From contig JANSLP010000022.1 of the NCBI GenBank assembly GCA_029298735.1, positions 62,001 to 126,000 on the forward strand: a DNA stretch of 64,000 nt, written 5' to 3'. A program made the translations under genes and the position numbers. Shown one piece after another: positions 33,051-44,133 of the stretch; positions within the stretch are counted from its first letter, which is position 1; each line of letters starts with the position of its first letter. Below the pieces are notes generated by a model. That model was not told the origin of the DNA. It made no database searches and saw only the letters and a list, made by a program, of their open reading frames with translations. The stretch comes from Ophiostoma sp. CBS 140.51. Its lineage: Eukaryota; Ascomycota; Sordariomycetes; Ophiostomatales; Ophiostomataceae.

Positions 33051-33719
33051 TTATTTGCCCATCATTCTGCGCACCTTGACGAGCAGAACACCACTCTCAC
33101 GGCCCAGTTTCCGCCGCTGGTTGTCACTACCGCCACTGCTCTTGAACCCACCACCGTTCCCTGCTCCTCTGCGTGTGTCCACCCGCCGTGCCTTGGCCAT
33201 GGCCTTTTGGTTCCGTGCTCGCTGTGCCATCGCTTCTTCCCGCTCGGCTTGCCGGCGCTCGAACTCGGCCTGTCGTGCTTCGGCCTCGGCTTTTCTCTGT
33301 GCCGCCTCCTCTTGGGCCTTTTGGAAGAAGGACTGTGGCCGCTTCGGAGGGCGGCTACCAGCTCCGCGAGGGCGGCGTTCACGCTTCTCGCCAGTTTCCT
33401 CCTCCTTGTCGTCACCACCAGCCTCTGCATCGTCGATGCGTGCTTGCCGGTCGGGGTGCATGCCTGCTGCCTCGTCGTTGTCTTCAGCCTTGCCATCCTT
33501 CTCGCAAGCCTCCGCCAATGCCCGTGCCTTCACTTTGGCATATGTCTGCAGAGTCTTGGCCCGAATGACGTTGGACTCTTTGGCCCGCTCGAGTTTGCGG
33601 CGCCAGGCGTCGTCGGATGTGGGCAGGGCGGCGCGGATGCCGGTGCGGGAGCGCTTGGCCTTGTGGGGAGCGGCGGAGGAGGAGGCACCGCCGGCCTCGT
33701 CGGCAGGTCGTTTGCCCAT
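33051..33719 (-). CDS. FYV7: rRNA-processing protein Fyv7-like (Fyv7/TAP26 family)
   Basis: This is a single-exon gene of 222 residues. It is highly basic and charged, mostly helical, with Lys/Arg/Glu/Ala-rich coiled stretches at about 130-185. The short block M-H-P-D-R-Q-A-R-I-D-D and the following R-P-P-K-R-P-Q-S-F-F-Q-K-A segment fit the Fyv7/TAP26 family, whose yeast member is a nucleolar factor needed for 18S rRNA maturation. The N-terminus (G-K-R-P, later K-A-K-R-S-R) looks like a nuclear/nucleolar signal. It diverges from the Atos-like gene across 2.3 kb. The assignment rests on short motifs and composition, so another small nucleolar basic protein is possible. Confidence 0.7.
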   Translation of the reverse strand: MGKRPADEAGGASSSAAPHKAKRSRTGIRAALPTSDDAWRRKLERAKESNVIRAKTLQTYAKVKARALAEACEKDGKAEDNDEAAGMHPDRQARIDDAEAGGDDKEEETGEKRERRPRGAGSRPPKRPQSFFQKAQEEAAQRKAEAEARQAEFERRQAEREEAMAQRARNQKAMAKARRVDTRRGAGNGGGFKSSGGSDNQRRKLGRESGVLLVKVRRMMGK

Positions 33720-34287
33720 TTTGTAGAGTGGTATGTAGAATGGTATTTAGGAGTGTCGGTGAAAGGAAATAGGAGTGTGGTTGGTGGTTATTAGTGTTCT
33801 TGCCGTATGTGAAGATCACGGTAAATTTGCGCCTTCCGAAAAAGTACTTCTTCCGTCTGGGATCGCAGTCCAGACTTTTTTGGCAGTCGCGATAAGATAG
33901 TGCTTATCGATAAGACCGTTCCTTCCTCAGCGGTGGGCTGCTGTTGTACCACGCGGTTTTGGTGGCAATGCACCAAAAATGCCCAGCCATGTCCCCTCTT
34001 CTCTCCTTCCTTTTCTTTTGGTTACCGGCTTGCCTGAAAGGAAAAAGGCCCTCTCGGGACACTGGGTTTGTCTCGTCTCCAAGACAGTCTTTTAGCCTCG
34101 CTTCCAGCTACGTATGAACTCATCCACTCCTTTTTATACCGGCAGTAAAAGGCGGCCAAACTTTTTAGGTCTTTTTGAGCATCTCACATGAGCTTCCTTT
34201 CAGGCGGTTCTTAGGCTTCTATTCATGTATTAATGAGCAAGCAGGCGCTAACGACCAATTTTAGCGTACGGCGGCTTGGCTTCCTTT

Positions 34288-34320
34288 GAACAGAAAGAAC
34301 AGAAAGAGCAGAAAGAACAG
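34288..34320. repeat. 9-bp tandem repeat GAACAGAAA, about 3.7 copies
   Basis: The third copy has one change (GAGCAGAAA). It lies midway in the divergent promoter region. Confidence 0.75.
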
Positions 34321-34850
34321 CAGGAAACGGCAGGAGCAAAGGAGATGCAGCTGGCGGAACCCCGTTTTTTGTTTCTATGGATCTGTTTTAATGGGGGTTT
34401 AATGGAGTTTGATGGGTTGTAACGGGGATCGCTTCAGCACGGACGCAGCTGCTTAAACAGGGCCTTTAGGTACCCTTTGGGGTGGGTGCGTGTGGGGCTC
34501 TTTCCCTTTTGGCGCTCCGCTCTTGCCAACAAAATCCCTTCTCACCTTGAGTCACACGCCCAACCACAAACTGTTCAGCCGGATGTTGAGCACAACGAGA
34601 CATTGAGAAACGGCCTGGGATGCTAGGACAGCAGGTGCAACTGGTCGCTTTGTGCTCCTATATCCTTGCCTTCCTAAAACAACGGCCCGGCTAAGAAACA
34701 ATATTGGTATCGATTGTTGGAATAAGCAGGAGCTGTTGGTGGTAGTTTCCCAGAATAACTCCAGTAGGACTTTTCAAAGGAAAGAGCCAAGTTCCCGCCT
34801 TCCAACATCCTTCTCACTTCATCCTCCTTTACGCCCTTTTTGTCTGTCCC

Positions 34851-34877
34851 TTGACGCCTTGACGCCCTGACGCCCTG
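34851..34877. repeat. 8-bp tandem repeat YTGACGCC, about 3.4 copies
   Basis: Copies read TTGACGCC, TTGACGCC and CTGACGCC, then CTG. They lie upstream of the Atos-like gene. Confidence 0.75.
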
Positions 34878-35985
34878 TTGCAACTGCCCCAATTAAGCCA
34901 ACTCACCTAGTCTGTCCCTGACGTCAGTTATAACGGCGAGTATCGAGGGTCACGCCTTCCCTACCCAGCGGATCATGGCAAATTACAGGCCCTTATTTCC
35001 TCTGTCTGTTCTTGCCGTCCAGGCGGTCCTGTCCAGTCGTTCCTTCCTCCAGTCGTCTGTTTGACGCAACACCACCCTTGCCCAGCAGTATTTCTCTCTC
35101 ACTCTTTCTCTTCCTTGCTCTCTTCCGACCTCATCCTCATATTCACGCAAAACCGAGCTCACTCCACAGCTTCAATCCGCCTCACTCCACCCTTGCTCGT
35201 CCGAGGACACAGGCCGTCGTCCATCCTCTTTCACAGAACGACCTTCCTTTTCACCCTTACCCTCTCTCCACTTTCCCATCTCTCCAGCACGACCATAACG
35301 CCGAAACCGGTCCAGTGCCAAAAATCGCCACTAAACTTCATTCACGGCCCTTTCACCTTCTTCGTACCCTCATAGTTGACCGCTGCTTCGTTAGGCTGGC
35401 TTTCCCTGCATTACATCTGCATTACACGACGCACCTGCTCATGCATAACCGACAGTAGAGGCCGACTACCCTTGCCGCTTGGCCACGCAGACAAACGAAC
35501 AGACGACCAAACAGCCAGAGTGAGAGACAGGAGCTATCCTTTGATTGCTTTGATTGCAAGATAGATAGCCATTCATGAATCCCATGCTGTCTCGCTTGGG
35601 ATCAAAGGCGTGATCTTCACTCTCCTCCTCACACACGACACACATAAACGCTCACAGCTCACAAACCTTTTCATCAACTCACGCTTTGACTCTCGCCTTT
35701 TCGACGTTGCTCTTAAACTCGACGACTCGCTTCACCTTGGAGACTCGGACAGCACCTCATCTCACTTATCGACTCCAGCATGTCCTGAGTATCACCACAC
35801 AAGGCGCTATCTCTCCAACTACGTCTATCGCCAACGTTGTTCGACCTTCCGACTTGATCCTCCCCGTCTGAGCCGGAGACGGGGATCGGATTACCGGGCA
35901 ACCCATTCACAAACATATCTTCACCGCTTCTTGTCTTTTTGTCGACTTGTGTGGCTTGAGCTCTAGTCCCAGGCTCTCAGACACC

Positions 35986-38924
35986 ATGCCGATGTTTGAA
36001 GATACGATGGAACTCGCCCAAAGCGGCGAGCTTCCTCCAAAGGAACCCTCTCCACCACCACCACGGCCAGCATCTCCGCCTATCGAACGAGCCAGCCCAC
36101 CGTCAAAACCCATTTCTATTCCCACATCTCCCTACATGTCCCGTCGGATGTCCGAGGAGAGCATACGGACCGACTTGTGTGAAGGCCCGCTTCCGAACAC
36201 TCCGTCACCCTTACCCCGATCTTTTGCCTCACGACCTTCTCCAGCATCCGAGGCCCAGCACAGTTTTGCTGAACTACTTCCGCGTCGGACACCGCCGAGT
36301 CAAAACGACTTTGAACAGGTCACGGGCCGTGCGGAGCTGATCGAGAGAATTAAGCGAGGCGAGAGCCCAACATGGATCCCCAACCGACACGTGAGTCCTT
36401 CTGCCTATGATATATCCGTATATTTTACCATAAGTGGCTTATTTGAGTACCATTTGCTAAAACACCCAAGCTCGAGTCTATATATCACACACAGACTCCC
36501 ACGCAGAGTCCTAGACCGCCATCATCAGGCACGCCGACGTCGACAGCGTTGCTTCCTGCGGCGGACATCACGCCCGAACGGATCCCGTTGGAAGCACATG
36601 ATCATGACGCCGAAGCTGCTGCGAGACTGGAAGATGGCCTGAATATCGAACGGCCACGGTCGGCATTGCACAGCGGCGATTTCACCCAAGGTTCGTCGAC
36701 ACCTACGAGACGGCAGAGCCGAAAATACGACGAAACCGAAGCTCGGCCGACCGGACTTCCCCGGCCTGGGCCCGCAGCAGACATCGCTCCCTCGCCCTGG
36801 GTTGCAACTTCACCACCTCGGCACTACACGCCATTCTCGTTCGACCACAGGTCTCCGCCAACATCGGCGCTGGCAGAAATTGGTGTATTCCGGTCCACTG
36901 TACCATCGCCGTCCTCCTCGATATCCTCCAGCTTTGTCTACAAGCCGCCAACAAGCCCCCTCGTCCAGTCCCAGAGCAACTACGACGACGACGAAGGAAC
37001 GGACAGTAGCCTTCCCATAGACAACATCGATATTGCCCTTGGCAGCAGTCCAACGCACAGGGCTGGTGGTATGAGAGCTAACACGAGGCGGCACACCCTG
37101 ACGTTCTCTCACAACCGCCATTCGCAGTCGTCACCTTACTCGGTCCCGATTATCTCTCACCCCCTCTCTCGCCAACCATCTGGTAGCATACGTCGTGAAA
37201 ACGCTTTCCCGTACCAGGCACACCAACCTCGCCGGTCACTCTCCACGGCCTCTAATTATGATATTGACCACCTGCCAACGTTCAACTCCACATCTACCCC
37301 TCAGACGCCATTCCTTTCCCGTTCCAGACGGCCGTCATTCACCCTAGACTCGTCCCCCCTCCAGCATGCGTCGATGGTCGGTTCCTACGAAGAGAGTATT
37401 TTGCGTGGCCGCATGTCCACGACTCCCTCGAAGCCGCTCGACTTTCTGGCCCAGATCGGTGTGCTCGGCCTCGGAGCTAAATGCAAACCCAGTCTGCGCT
37501 GCCCTGCACACGTGACGCTTCCGTTCTCAGCCGTCTTTTACAGCTATGCAACAACATCCTACGGTCGGTCCAAGGCAGAGGACGGTCCTAGCCCTTATGT
37601 TGGTATGGTTGACCTTGAGAATGGATTACCCAACTCGGGCGCCGATCAACGTTCAAAACGCAAGGCTATGATGCCGAGTCGACGGACAGCGTCACGTACC
37701 CGGCCAGCTGGGGAGGAAGCAAAGGCTGCAGCAAATACCAGTCCAACACAACAAGGCGAGGTCAATCCGAACGGAGACGAGGTCGTTATGGAGGATGTGC
37801 ATGTGGAACGTCTCGATTTGTCGGACGCTGAGGCCAGCAAGTCTACTCCTGCCACGTCTCGCTCACACAAGCGACGTACGCATGGACCCAGGGCACCCCC
37901 AGGCGGCTCGTACCGCATCCCAGAACAGGGCCAGCTCCAGATCATCATCAAGAATCAGAACAAAACGGCCGTGAAGCTGTTCCTCATTCCATACGACTTG
38001 ACCGGTATGGAGCCGGGCACAAAAACGTTCATTCGGCAGCGCAGTTACTCAGCTGGCCCCATTATCGACAACCTCCCGGCCACGAGCGACACGTCCTCGG
38101 ACCGCCCGATTCTGCGCTACCTGATTCACCTGCACATTTGCTGCCCATCCCGTGGACGCTACTACCTGTACAAGAGCATCCGTGTCGTCTTTGCCAATCG
38201 CGTTCCAGACGGAAAAGAGAAGTTGCGGAACGAACTCTCATTCCCCGAGCCTCTCTATTCGCCCTACAAGCCGATCCGCGTGATGCACCCGCCAGCGGGT
38301 GCTGCCGGCGGGAGTGGATACCACCACGTGGGCGGGAGCGGCCCGGGAGCCGCACTTGCTGCCGAAAAAGCATATCGTCGCCGCAGCTCTGGATTCTCGT
38401 TCTCGGCCCATGGCGTGTCACATGCTTTTGATGCGTTTGGCATCCAACACCCACCCGTGCCTGCCATCCCGCCGCAGTCTGCCCTGCCCAAATCGGCAGT
38501 GTCCTCGCGCTCATGGTCCAACCAGGGGACAGTTGGCCCGCCATCTTTTGGCCAGCCTAAGAGCAGCACCGTTAGCGGGCGCCTATTCTCTGGTTTCGCC
38601 GAGCCTTTGGGTTCGCCATCTGCAGCACCACTCGGATTCGACCCTTCGACTGGTCTGAAACAGACAATCGTTAAGGGTTATGACACGAACAGCAAGGATG
38701 AGAGCGTCAGAAGCTCTACGGCGCCTTCGGCGACTGTGTCTCCCATGCTGCCTCTGTACAAGAAGCTCAGCAAGGGCGATATTGGCTACGGTGGAAATGC
38801 GTTTGTCAGCGGTAGCCCGGCTGCTGCTGAGGGTCTCTTGTCACAGCGCCTCCGTTCTCTCGAAGTCGAGAAGAACTCGGCTTCTGAAGAGGCCGGCAAA
38901 GAGACAAACCCTCCTGACATCTAA
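35986..38924 (+). CDS. Atos-like protein (DUF4210 / meiotic chromosome segregation domains)
   Basis: Exons 35986-36390 and 36495-38924 encode 944 residues. The intron is 104 nt, starts GTGAGT and ends CAG. The first 440 residues are Ser/Pro/Thr-rich and probably disordered. A conserved block at about 445-490 (L-D-F-L-A-Q-I-G-V-L-G-L-G, then C-P-A-H-V-T-L-P-F) matches DUF4210 of the Atos/FAM214 family. A second block at about 600-715 (Y-R-I-P-E-Q-G-Q-L-Q-I-I-I-K-N-Q-N-K-T-A-V) matches the family's C-terminal domain, annotated for meiotic chromosome segregation after a fission yeast member. Animal Atos proteins are nuclear regulators of transcription. The molecular role in moulds is unknown to me; nuclear localisation is inferred. 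Confidence 0.82.
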
Positions 38925-39304
38925 GGGCAAGTGGCCTTCTATGGTGGACAGTCTGTCAATTGGGGCAGCACACCGATCAATCTCCAATCATATTCTTTCC
39001 CTCTTCATTTCATTTTTCACTTTTTGGATAGACAAAACTCCAAAGGGTCGCATTGGATCATAGATACCCTATAATATTAGCATTAGCTTTTTGAATACAC
39101 ACATCGCTCATTAAATTGCACATCATACAATTTTTTGGTTATCATGAAATCTAGGGTTGTTCTTTTATTTACAGTTGTTTGGCTTTTTGGTATAGACATA
39201 ATGTACAGTATAAGCAATAGGTGCGTTCCGATGCACCTTTTCCTCCCTCCTTTTCTATCTGTTATGCAATGTCGTTGATATTCGTTATTATTGTTATTTT
39301 CGGT
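38925..39304. other. Convergent intergenic region, Atos-like / PPR gene
   Basis: 380 bases of T/A-rich 3' flank shared by two convergent genes. Nothing else is seen. Confidence 0.65.
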
Positions 39305-42300
39305 TTAGTTGTTCGTTTCCTCGCGAGGCGGCGGGTCCCAGGATGCACGGCGATTCGGGCTGCCGTTCCCCTGCCCGTCCTTGCTGGGCACAGCACTCTC
39401 ATTCACGAGCGGGAACATGCCCAGATCGGTGGCCACATTGTCGGTGCCGCCAAAGACACGGCCCTCAATGCGCGAGTTCATGCGCACCATGGTCCGCACG
39501 GCATGCACGGACCGTGGGAAGCGGGCACCCAGCGTCCGGAATTCTCTTTCAGCAATCGACGACCACAAGGCCATCTGCTCCAGCTCCATGTACGCCTTGG
39601 CCAGGACCATGAAGGTGTAGGTCGTGGGGCGGTTGTAGCGCGTGGCGCCCTCGCGGATGTGCTGCAGACGCGACATGGTCGGGCTGCCGCTGCCAGTCTT
39701 GTTGCTGAACGGATCGCTGCTGTCGCTACCGTTGGGGTCTTGTGACGGCTGAGATGCTGATGGCGATGACGACCGAGATCGCTTCAACACGTCTGCCTCT
39801 TCGGATAAACTGCCATCCTCTTCGGATCCGCCACGGTTGCGCGCACGGAGCGGAGAAAAGCCGCTCCATTGGTCCATGAGACGTTCCTCGCAGACGGAGA
39901 ATGCCTCGCGTGTGCGGCCGAGACGTGCCAGGTTCTGCACATAATGGTTCCAGTTCTTGGAGTCGAGCAAAAAGCCGTTGGAGAGGATGTCGTTGTTGAC
40001 CAGGGTCATGAGCCCGTCTGAGTCGCGCTCGGCGGCGTACAGACGCTGCATGGTCTTGAGTGGGTCGGTCAGACCATACCGCAGCTTGGCAACGACGCGG
40101 CGGTCCAGTTTCTCGCGCTTCTCGGGTGCGGTTGAAGTAGACTGTTGTGTCGACTCCGGCGTTAGCTCGTTGGCGGCAATGGCAGCTTGGATGTCGGTCT
40201 GAATGTCTGTCTCGACACCTGCGGCCTTGGTGTGGCCCAGAATGGACTCGAGACGCGTCTCATTGAGCGCCTGCGGCCGACTAATCTCCTGGGTGCGGCC
40301 CAGAATGTTCTGCCACATCTCCTTGACGCGGTCGAAGCGGCCTTCATAGTAGTCAGACAGCATGAGCGCGTTGCACAGCTTGAGTGGCAGTGGTTGCTGG
40401 CGCTCTTCGGCGGGGGCGATGGACTTGTACAGTTGCATCACTTCCTCGACACCGGCGAAATCGCGTGCCTGCACCAGCATAAAGATGACAAACGAGAAGC
40501 GGCGGACGGCGCCCAAATGCATACGCGCAGCCTCACGACCGACGGCCTCCTTGGCGCGCGACGACGGCAGCGACGACGAGCCCCTGCGACCGCCACCGCC
40601 GCCGGCGCTTTGCGTGGACAGGGACCGCTGGAACTCGCGCAGGGCCTTGGCAAAGAGGTCACGACGCTCAGCCGCACCCAGACCGCCCTCAGCAGGCTTG
40701 TCGCCTTTGGGGAAGTCCTGCCACTGACTGAACGCCTTAATGACCATCTGGATCTGCTGGCTCGAGCGCTGAAAGCCCATGTGGTGCATGAGACGGTTGA
40801 CCTGCAGAGCGCGATGGGGCTGTTTGCTGCGAATGTACGCCATCATGAGCAGGGTGTAGTGGTGGGCCGAGGGTCGGAAGATGCCGTCCTCCTGGGCAGC
40901 GCGCAACAGCTCGACGGCGCGGCGGGGCTGGCGGCACTGTGCGAGCGCGAAAAGCAAGGCGCTGTAGGTGTTGTTGTCGTACGTGACATTGAGGCGCGTC
41001 ATGACGTTGAGAATGCGGTTGACAGCGACCAAGTCGTGACGGAGGGCGTGGTGGTGCAATAGCGTGTTCCAGAGGGCTGTGTAGGGTTTGCCGCCGACTT
41101 TTTCGTCACGGGTGGTCGTAACACACAGGCGCTCGGCCTCATTGTACATGTCGTTTTGGCAGTAGGCCTCGACGATGGGGTCAATGATGGCCTCGGTGAT
41201 CTGGACGCCGCACTGTTGGGCCAGCCAGTAGAGATCCGACACAAGATTGATGTCGCCACGACCGCCGACAATGGTCATGATGGTACTGAAACTATAGTCG
41301 TCGGGTTCGACGGCCTCGCACAACTCTTCAAAGATCTGCATGGCCTTGGTGTAGTGCCCGCGCTCGACATAGATGTGCAGACGAATATTCCAGCAGATGG
41401 TGTTGGGCTTCACCTTGTACTTGTCCCAGATCTCGGCAAACGCCTGCTCGACCTGCGCCAAGTCGCCGCGCACGGCGTGGACTTTGAGCAGATGGGCAAA
41501 CACATCTTCGGCGCTCTCAATGGCCGTCGGGTAGACGTTGGTGAACTCGCTCCACAGGCGGTAGACAGAGGTGACGTCGCCGCGCGAGGCATAAAAGGCC
41601 AGAAACTTTTGGTAGCCCCAGAAGTTGAGACGACCTCGGCTGTTGTACCAGTCCTTGAGCACCTCCTCCATGCCGCGCGCGTTGTCTGGGTAATAAACGT
41701 GGCGGACCATGGCCGTCAGGGTCACGACGTGCGGCTTAAACTTGGGCATGAGACGGTACTCGGAGTAGGCGCGTGCAGCCAGGTCAGGGCGGTTCTTGTT
41801 GATGAGGATCTGGATAAAGTTCTCGTAGACGCGCGGGTTCGTCAGGGTCTTGACAAGGGGATAGGCAACGTCCGGGTCCAGGCGGTGCAGCGAGGCCTCG
41901 AGGATGGCCTTGAACGCCTCCTTGAGCGCCACGAGATTGTACTTTCCAGTCGATCTAGTCTCAAACTCTGCCAGGGGCGTCGTTTCGTTTCTCTCTAGTA
42001 AGTTGATGAGCGCGGCAAGGCTCTGCAGCTTCTCCGGTAAGTTCGACATCTCTAGAACAGACTTGAGCAGCGCCGCCTCGGCCTTGTTGCGGCCCGTCTT
42101 GTTCTTATAGATGTTCCACACGTGCGAGACAAGAGGCCATTCGTTCGTCTTGAGGGCACTGGCTATCAGCAGGCCAAAGCCAGGCGCTGCGCCGTCAGCC
42201 CACGCATTGGTCTCTGTGCTGCGCTGGAAGATGTCTAGCGCCTCGTCCCGCTTGTTGACTTTGAACTTGGCCTTGACCACCGTGGACACCATATCCGCAG

Positions 42301-43090
42301 TCCACAGCGAAGGGTCAAAGTCATTGAAGAGCTTGATCGTGCGGCGAACGTCGGGTTCCTTCTTGGACGGTGCCAGAAACATGAAGAGTGCCGGTTTGAG
42401 TGCCGCCACGTGCGGCGAGTCTTCCAGCTTGTTGTAGAGCCTCCGCGCCTGGTCGAAAAGTTCGCGGTCGTTGGATGTCGGAGTCAATTGTAGCAGCCGG
42501 CTCAGTTCGTCGAGAATAGCTCTTTGTTCCGCGGCCGGTGCTGGCGTCTCGTCGTCTGGCGCGGCCTGTTCGTTGTCGTTTAAGTCGTCCTCGTCGGGCG
42601 CAGCGCTTTTTTCTGCCGGGATCTCGGACGAGGCTGGAGAAGCGGAAGAGAGGAGAGATCGGACTTGTCGTGCTGGCTTTCGTGTTGTGTTCGGGAGAAT
42701 TGGCGACTTTGGAGAATTTGTTGTGATCGTGGATTTGGATGTGTTCATTGAGCTGTTTGACCGGACACGGCGGCTGGACACGCTTGAGAGCTTGCGGACA
42801 AAGGTCAACGCGCCCTTGGGATACAGAAAGTCGAGCAGAAAGGCTGAGGCATTGAGTGGCTCGACCTGAGACTGCTCGGGCGTGTACATGTCGAAGTATC
42901 CATCTCGATATCCTTCTCGATAGCCATTTTGGGAGCTGACTCGAGGATCATGCCCGGGCAGGCCCTTTTGCTGTTGAAAGAGCGCCTGCAAGACCTCAGA
43001 CGGCTTGCCACTGGCTCTGGACACCTTGGGCAGTAGCCTCTGAAGTCCTGCCGGCTCCAACCCGGCGGCTGTCCGGTCGAGGAGCGGCAT
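39305..43090 (-). CDS. Mitochondrial pentatricopeptide-repeat protein, CYA-5-like
   Basis: This is a single-exon gene of 1261 residues from the ATG at 43090; the in-frame codon nine residues upstream is TTG, so I reject it. The N-terminus (M-P-L-L-D-R-T-A-A-G-L-E, then L-Q-R-L-L-P-K-V) resembles the start of Neurospora CYA-5-type PPR proteins and could act as a mitochondrial targeting region. The body is helical throughout with degenerate 35-residue PPR-like units, best seen at about 520-850 (for example A-L-W-N-T-L-L-H-H-H-A-L-R-H-D). PPR proteins bind organellar RNA; CYA-5 supports COX1 expression. The precise target RNA cannot be assigned. The C-terminal third has Ser-rich inserts. It diverges from SRP68. 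Confidence 0.78.
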   Translation of the reverse strand: MPLLDRTAAGLEPAGLQRLLPKVSRASGKPSEVLQALFQQQKGLPGHDPRVSSQNGYREGYRDGYFDMYTPEQSQVEPLNASAFLLDFLYPKGALTFVRKLSSVSSRRVRSNSSMNTSKSTITTNSPKSPILPNTTRKPARQVRSLLSSASPASSEIPAEKSAAPDEDDLNDNEQAAPDDETPAPAAEQRAILDELSRLLQLTPTSNDRELFDQARRLYNKLEDSPHVAALKPALFMFLAPSKKEPDVRRTIKLFNDFDPSLWTADMVSTVVKAKFKVNKRDEALDIFQRSTETNAWADGAAPGFGLLIASALKTNEWPLVSHVWNIYKNKTGRNKAEAALLKSVLEMSNLPEKLQSLAALINLLERNETTPLAEFETRSTGKYNLVALKEAFKAILEASLHRLDPDVAYPLVKTLTNPRVYENFIQILINKNRPDLAARAYSEYRLMPKFKPHVVTLTAMVRHVYYPDNARGMEEVLKDWYNSRGRLNFWGYQKFLAFYASRGDVTSVYRLWSEFTNVYPTAIESAEDVFAHLLKVHAVRGDLAQVEQAFAEIWDKYKVKPNTICWNIRLHIYVERGHYTKAMQIFEELCEAVEPDDYSFSTIMTIVGGRGDINLVSDLYWLAQQCGVQITEAIIDPIVEAYCQNDMYNEAERLCVTTTRDEKVGGKPYTALWNTLLHHHALRHDLVAVNRILNVMTRLNVTYDNNTYSALLFALAQCRQPRRAVELLRAAQEDGIFRPSAHHYTLLMMAYIRSKQPHRALQVNRLMHHMGFQRSSQQIQMVIKAFSQWQDFPKGDKPAEGGLGAAERRDLFAKALREFQRSLSTQSAGGGGGRRGSSSLPSSRAKEAVGREAARMHLGAVRRFSFVIFMLVQARDFAGVEEVMQLYKSIAPAEERQQPLPLKLCNALMLSDYYEGRFDRVKEMWQNILGRTQEISRPQALNETRLESILGHTKAAGVETDIQTDIQAAIAANELTPESTQQSTSTAPEKREKLDRRVVAKLRYGLTDPLKTMQRLYAAERDSDGLMTLVNNDILSNGFLLDSKNWNHYVQNLARLGRTREAFSVCEERLMDQWSGFSPLRARNRGGSEEDGSLSEEADVLKRSRSSSPSASQPSQDPNGSDSSDPFSNKTGSGSPTMSRLQHIREGATRYNRPTTYTFMVLAKAYMELEQMALWSSIAEREFRTLGARFPRSVHAVRTMVRMNSRIEGRVFGGTDNVATDLGMFPLVNESAVPSKDGQGNGSPNRRASWDPPPREETNN

Positions 43091-44133
43091 CAGAGTTCGT
43101 CGGCCAAGAGGAAACAAAGATTCTTGCCGAACGAAAAGAGAGGGGGTTGTCGGGTAGACGAGAGGGCTATCGACGCATACTGGGCGGGTTTCGAAGTATT
43201 TCGAGGACGCTCTATACCGATTGGGTGTGTTCGTGAGCGGGAAGCTCGTTGTTGAGCGTCAAGCCGGAGCTGTATCGGGATGTTGATTTGCGAAAAGTTC
43301 GAAGCTTCAATTCAAAGCACGTGCAGCTAACGAGTTCGGCTGAAAAGGAAGAAAAGAAGGGTACAAAAGGCAAATGCAAGGTCGTAAATGTCGTAATCAA
43401 GCTTCTCACTGCTTGTGCCAAAAAGTGCAGTCGTGTCGGGCCCGTGGTGCTGTTTGGCGGCAAAAGACGGCCTGTTGGTTCGGGATTGAGGTATCTGCAG
43501 ATTGGATGTCGTACTAACTTTTTTTTCTATGAGCAGTGGTTCGATGCTGTTATGGGTCTGTTATGGCTGGCCGGCGATTGACTGCTAGCGGCAGGGGAGA
43601 CATTGAACTGGAGCGCGCCGGAGCGGCCAATGAATGTTCCGTTCTTTCCACAGGCGGTGTCAATGCGCTGCCAACGCTCTTTCCAGCACTGGTATCCGCT
43701 GTAGTTCAAGTCGAGGCAGGTGCGATTGGCGCACACAGGCATTAGTGGGGTACGACAGGTCACTGCTTCCTGACGAACGAAAAACTGGGTGCTAGCAAAT
43801 TTACACGCCTGTTGACAGAACATCAACCCCACACCGTTTCTGGCAGGAGCAGACGACAAGGAGAGAATCTCGACCACCTTCGGCCGGCCAGATCACCACT
43901 CCACCAGACGACCGAATTTCTCGACGACATCCTCACCCACACCCTCCCTACAGACCGACCGAGCACACACACCGGCGGACAATCGGCTTTTTAGCGGCAG
44001 ACGAGCATTCGACGACTGTCACGAGCATCCTTGTTAAAGGTTTGCGCAACCACGAGGAGGGGCAGGAAATCGACGACAAAAAGTAGAAAGGAAAAGGGGA
44101 AAAGAAACAACACAAACGACACAACGACACACA
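43091..44133. other. Divergent promoter region, PPR gene / SRP68
   Basis: It contains CACGTG at 43318-43323 and CCAAT at 43627-43631. The last 250 bases are A/C-rich and look like the SRP68 leader. No gene is seen. Confidence 0.6.

Larger units (their letters stand above)
33720..35985. other. Divergent promoter region, FYV7-like / Atos-like
   Basis: The first kilobase is mixed sequence with two short tandem repeats. From about 34940 to 35980 the plus strand is C/T-rich and ATG-poor, as expected for a long leader of the Atos-like gene. No gene or RNA gene is recognised. Confidence 0.55.

Noticed and set aside
40187..41998. Two open frames of 280-291 codons antisense to the PPR gene
   Set aside because: They lie wholly within a well-supported coding frame and encode irregular Gly/Val/Leu/Asp-rich sequence without a domain.
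43091..43117. Nine-residue N-terminal extension of the PPR protein
   Set aside because: It would need a TTG start; the ATG at 43090 gives the family-like N-terminus.
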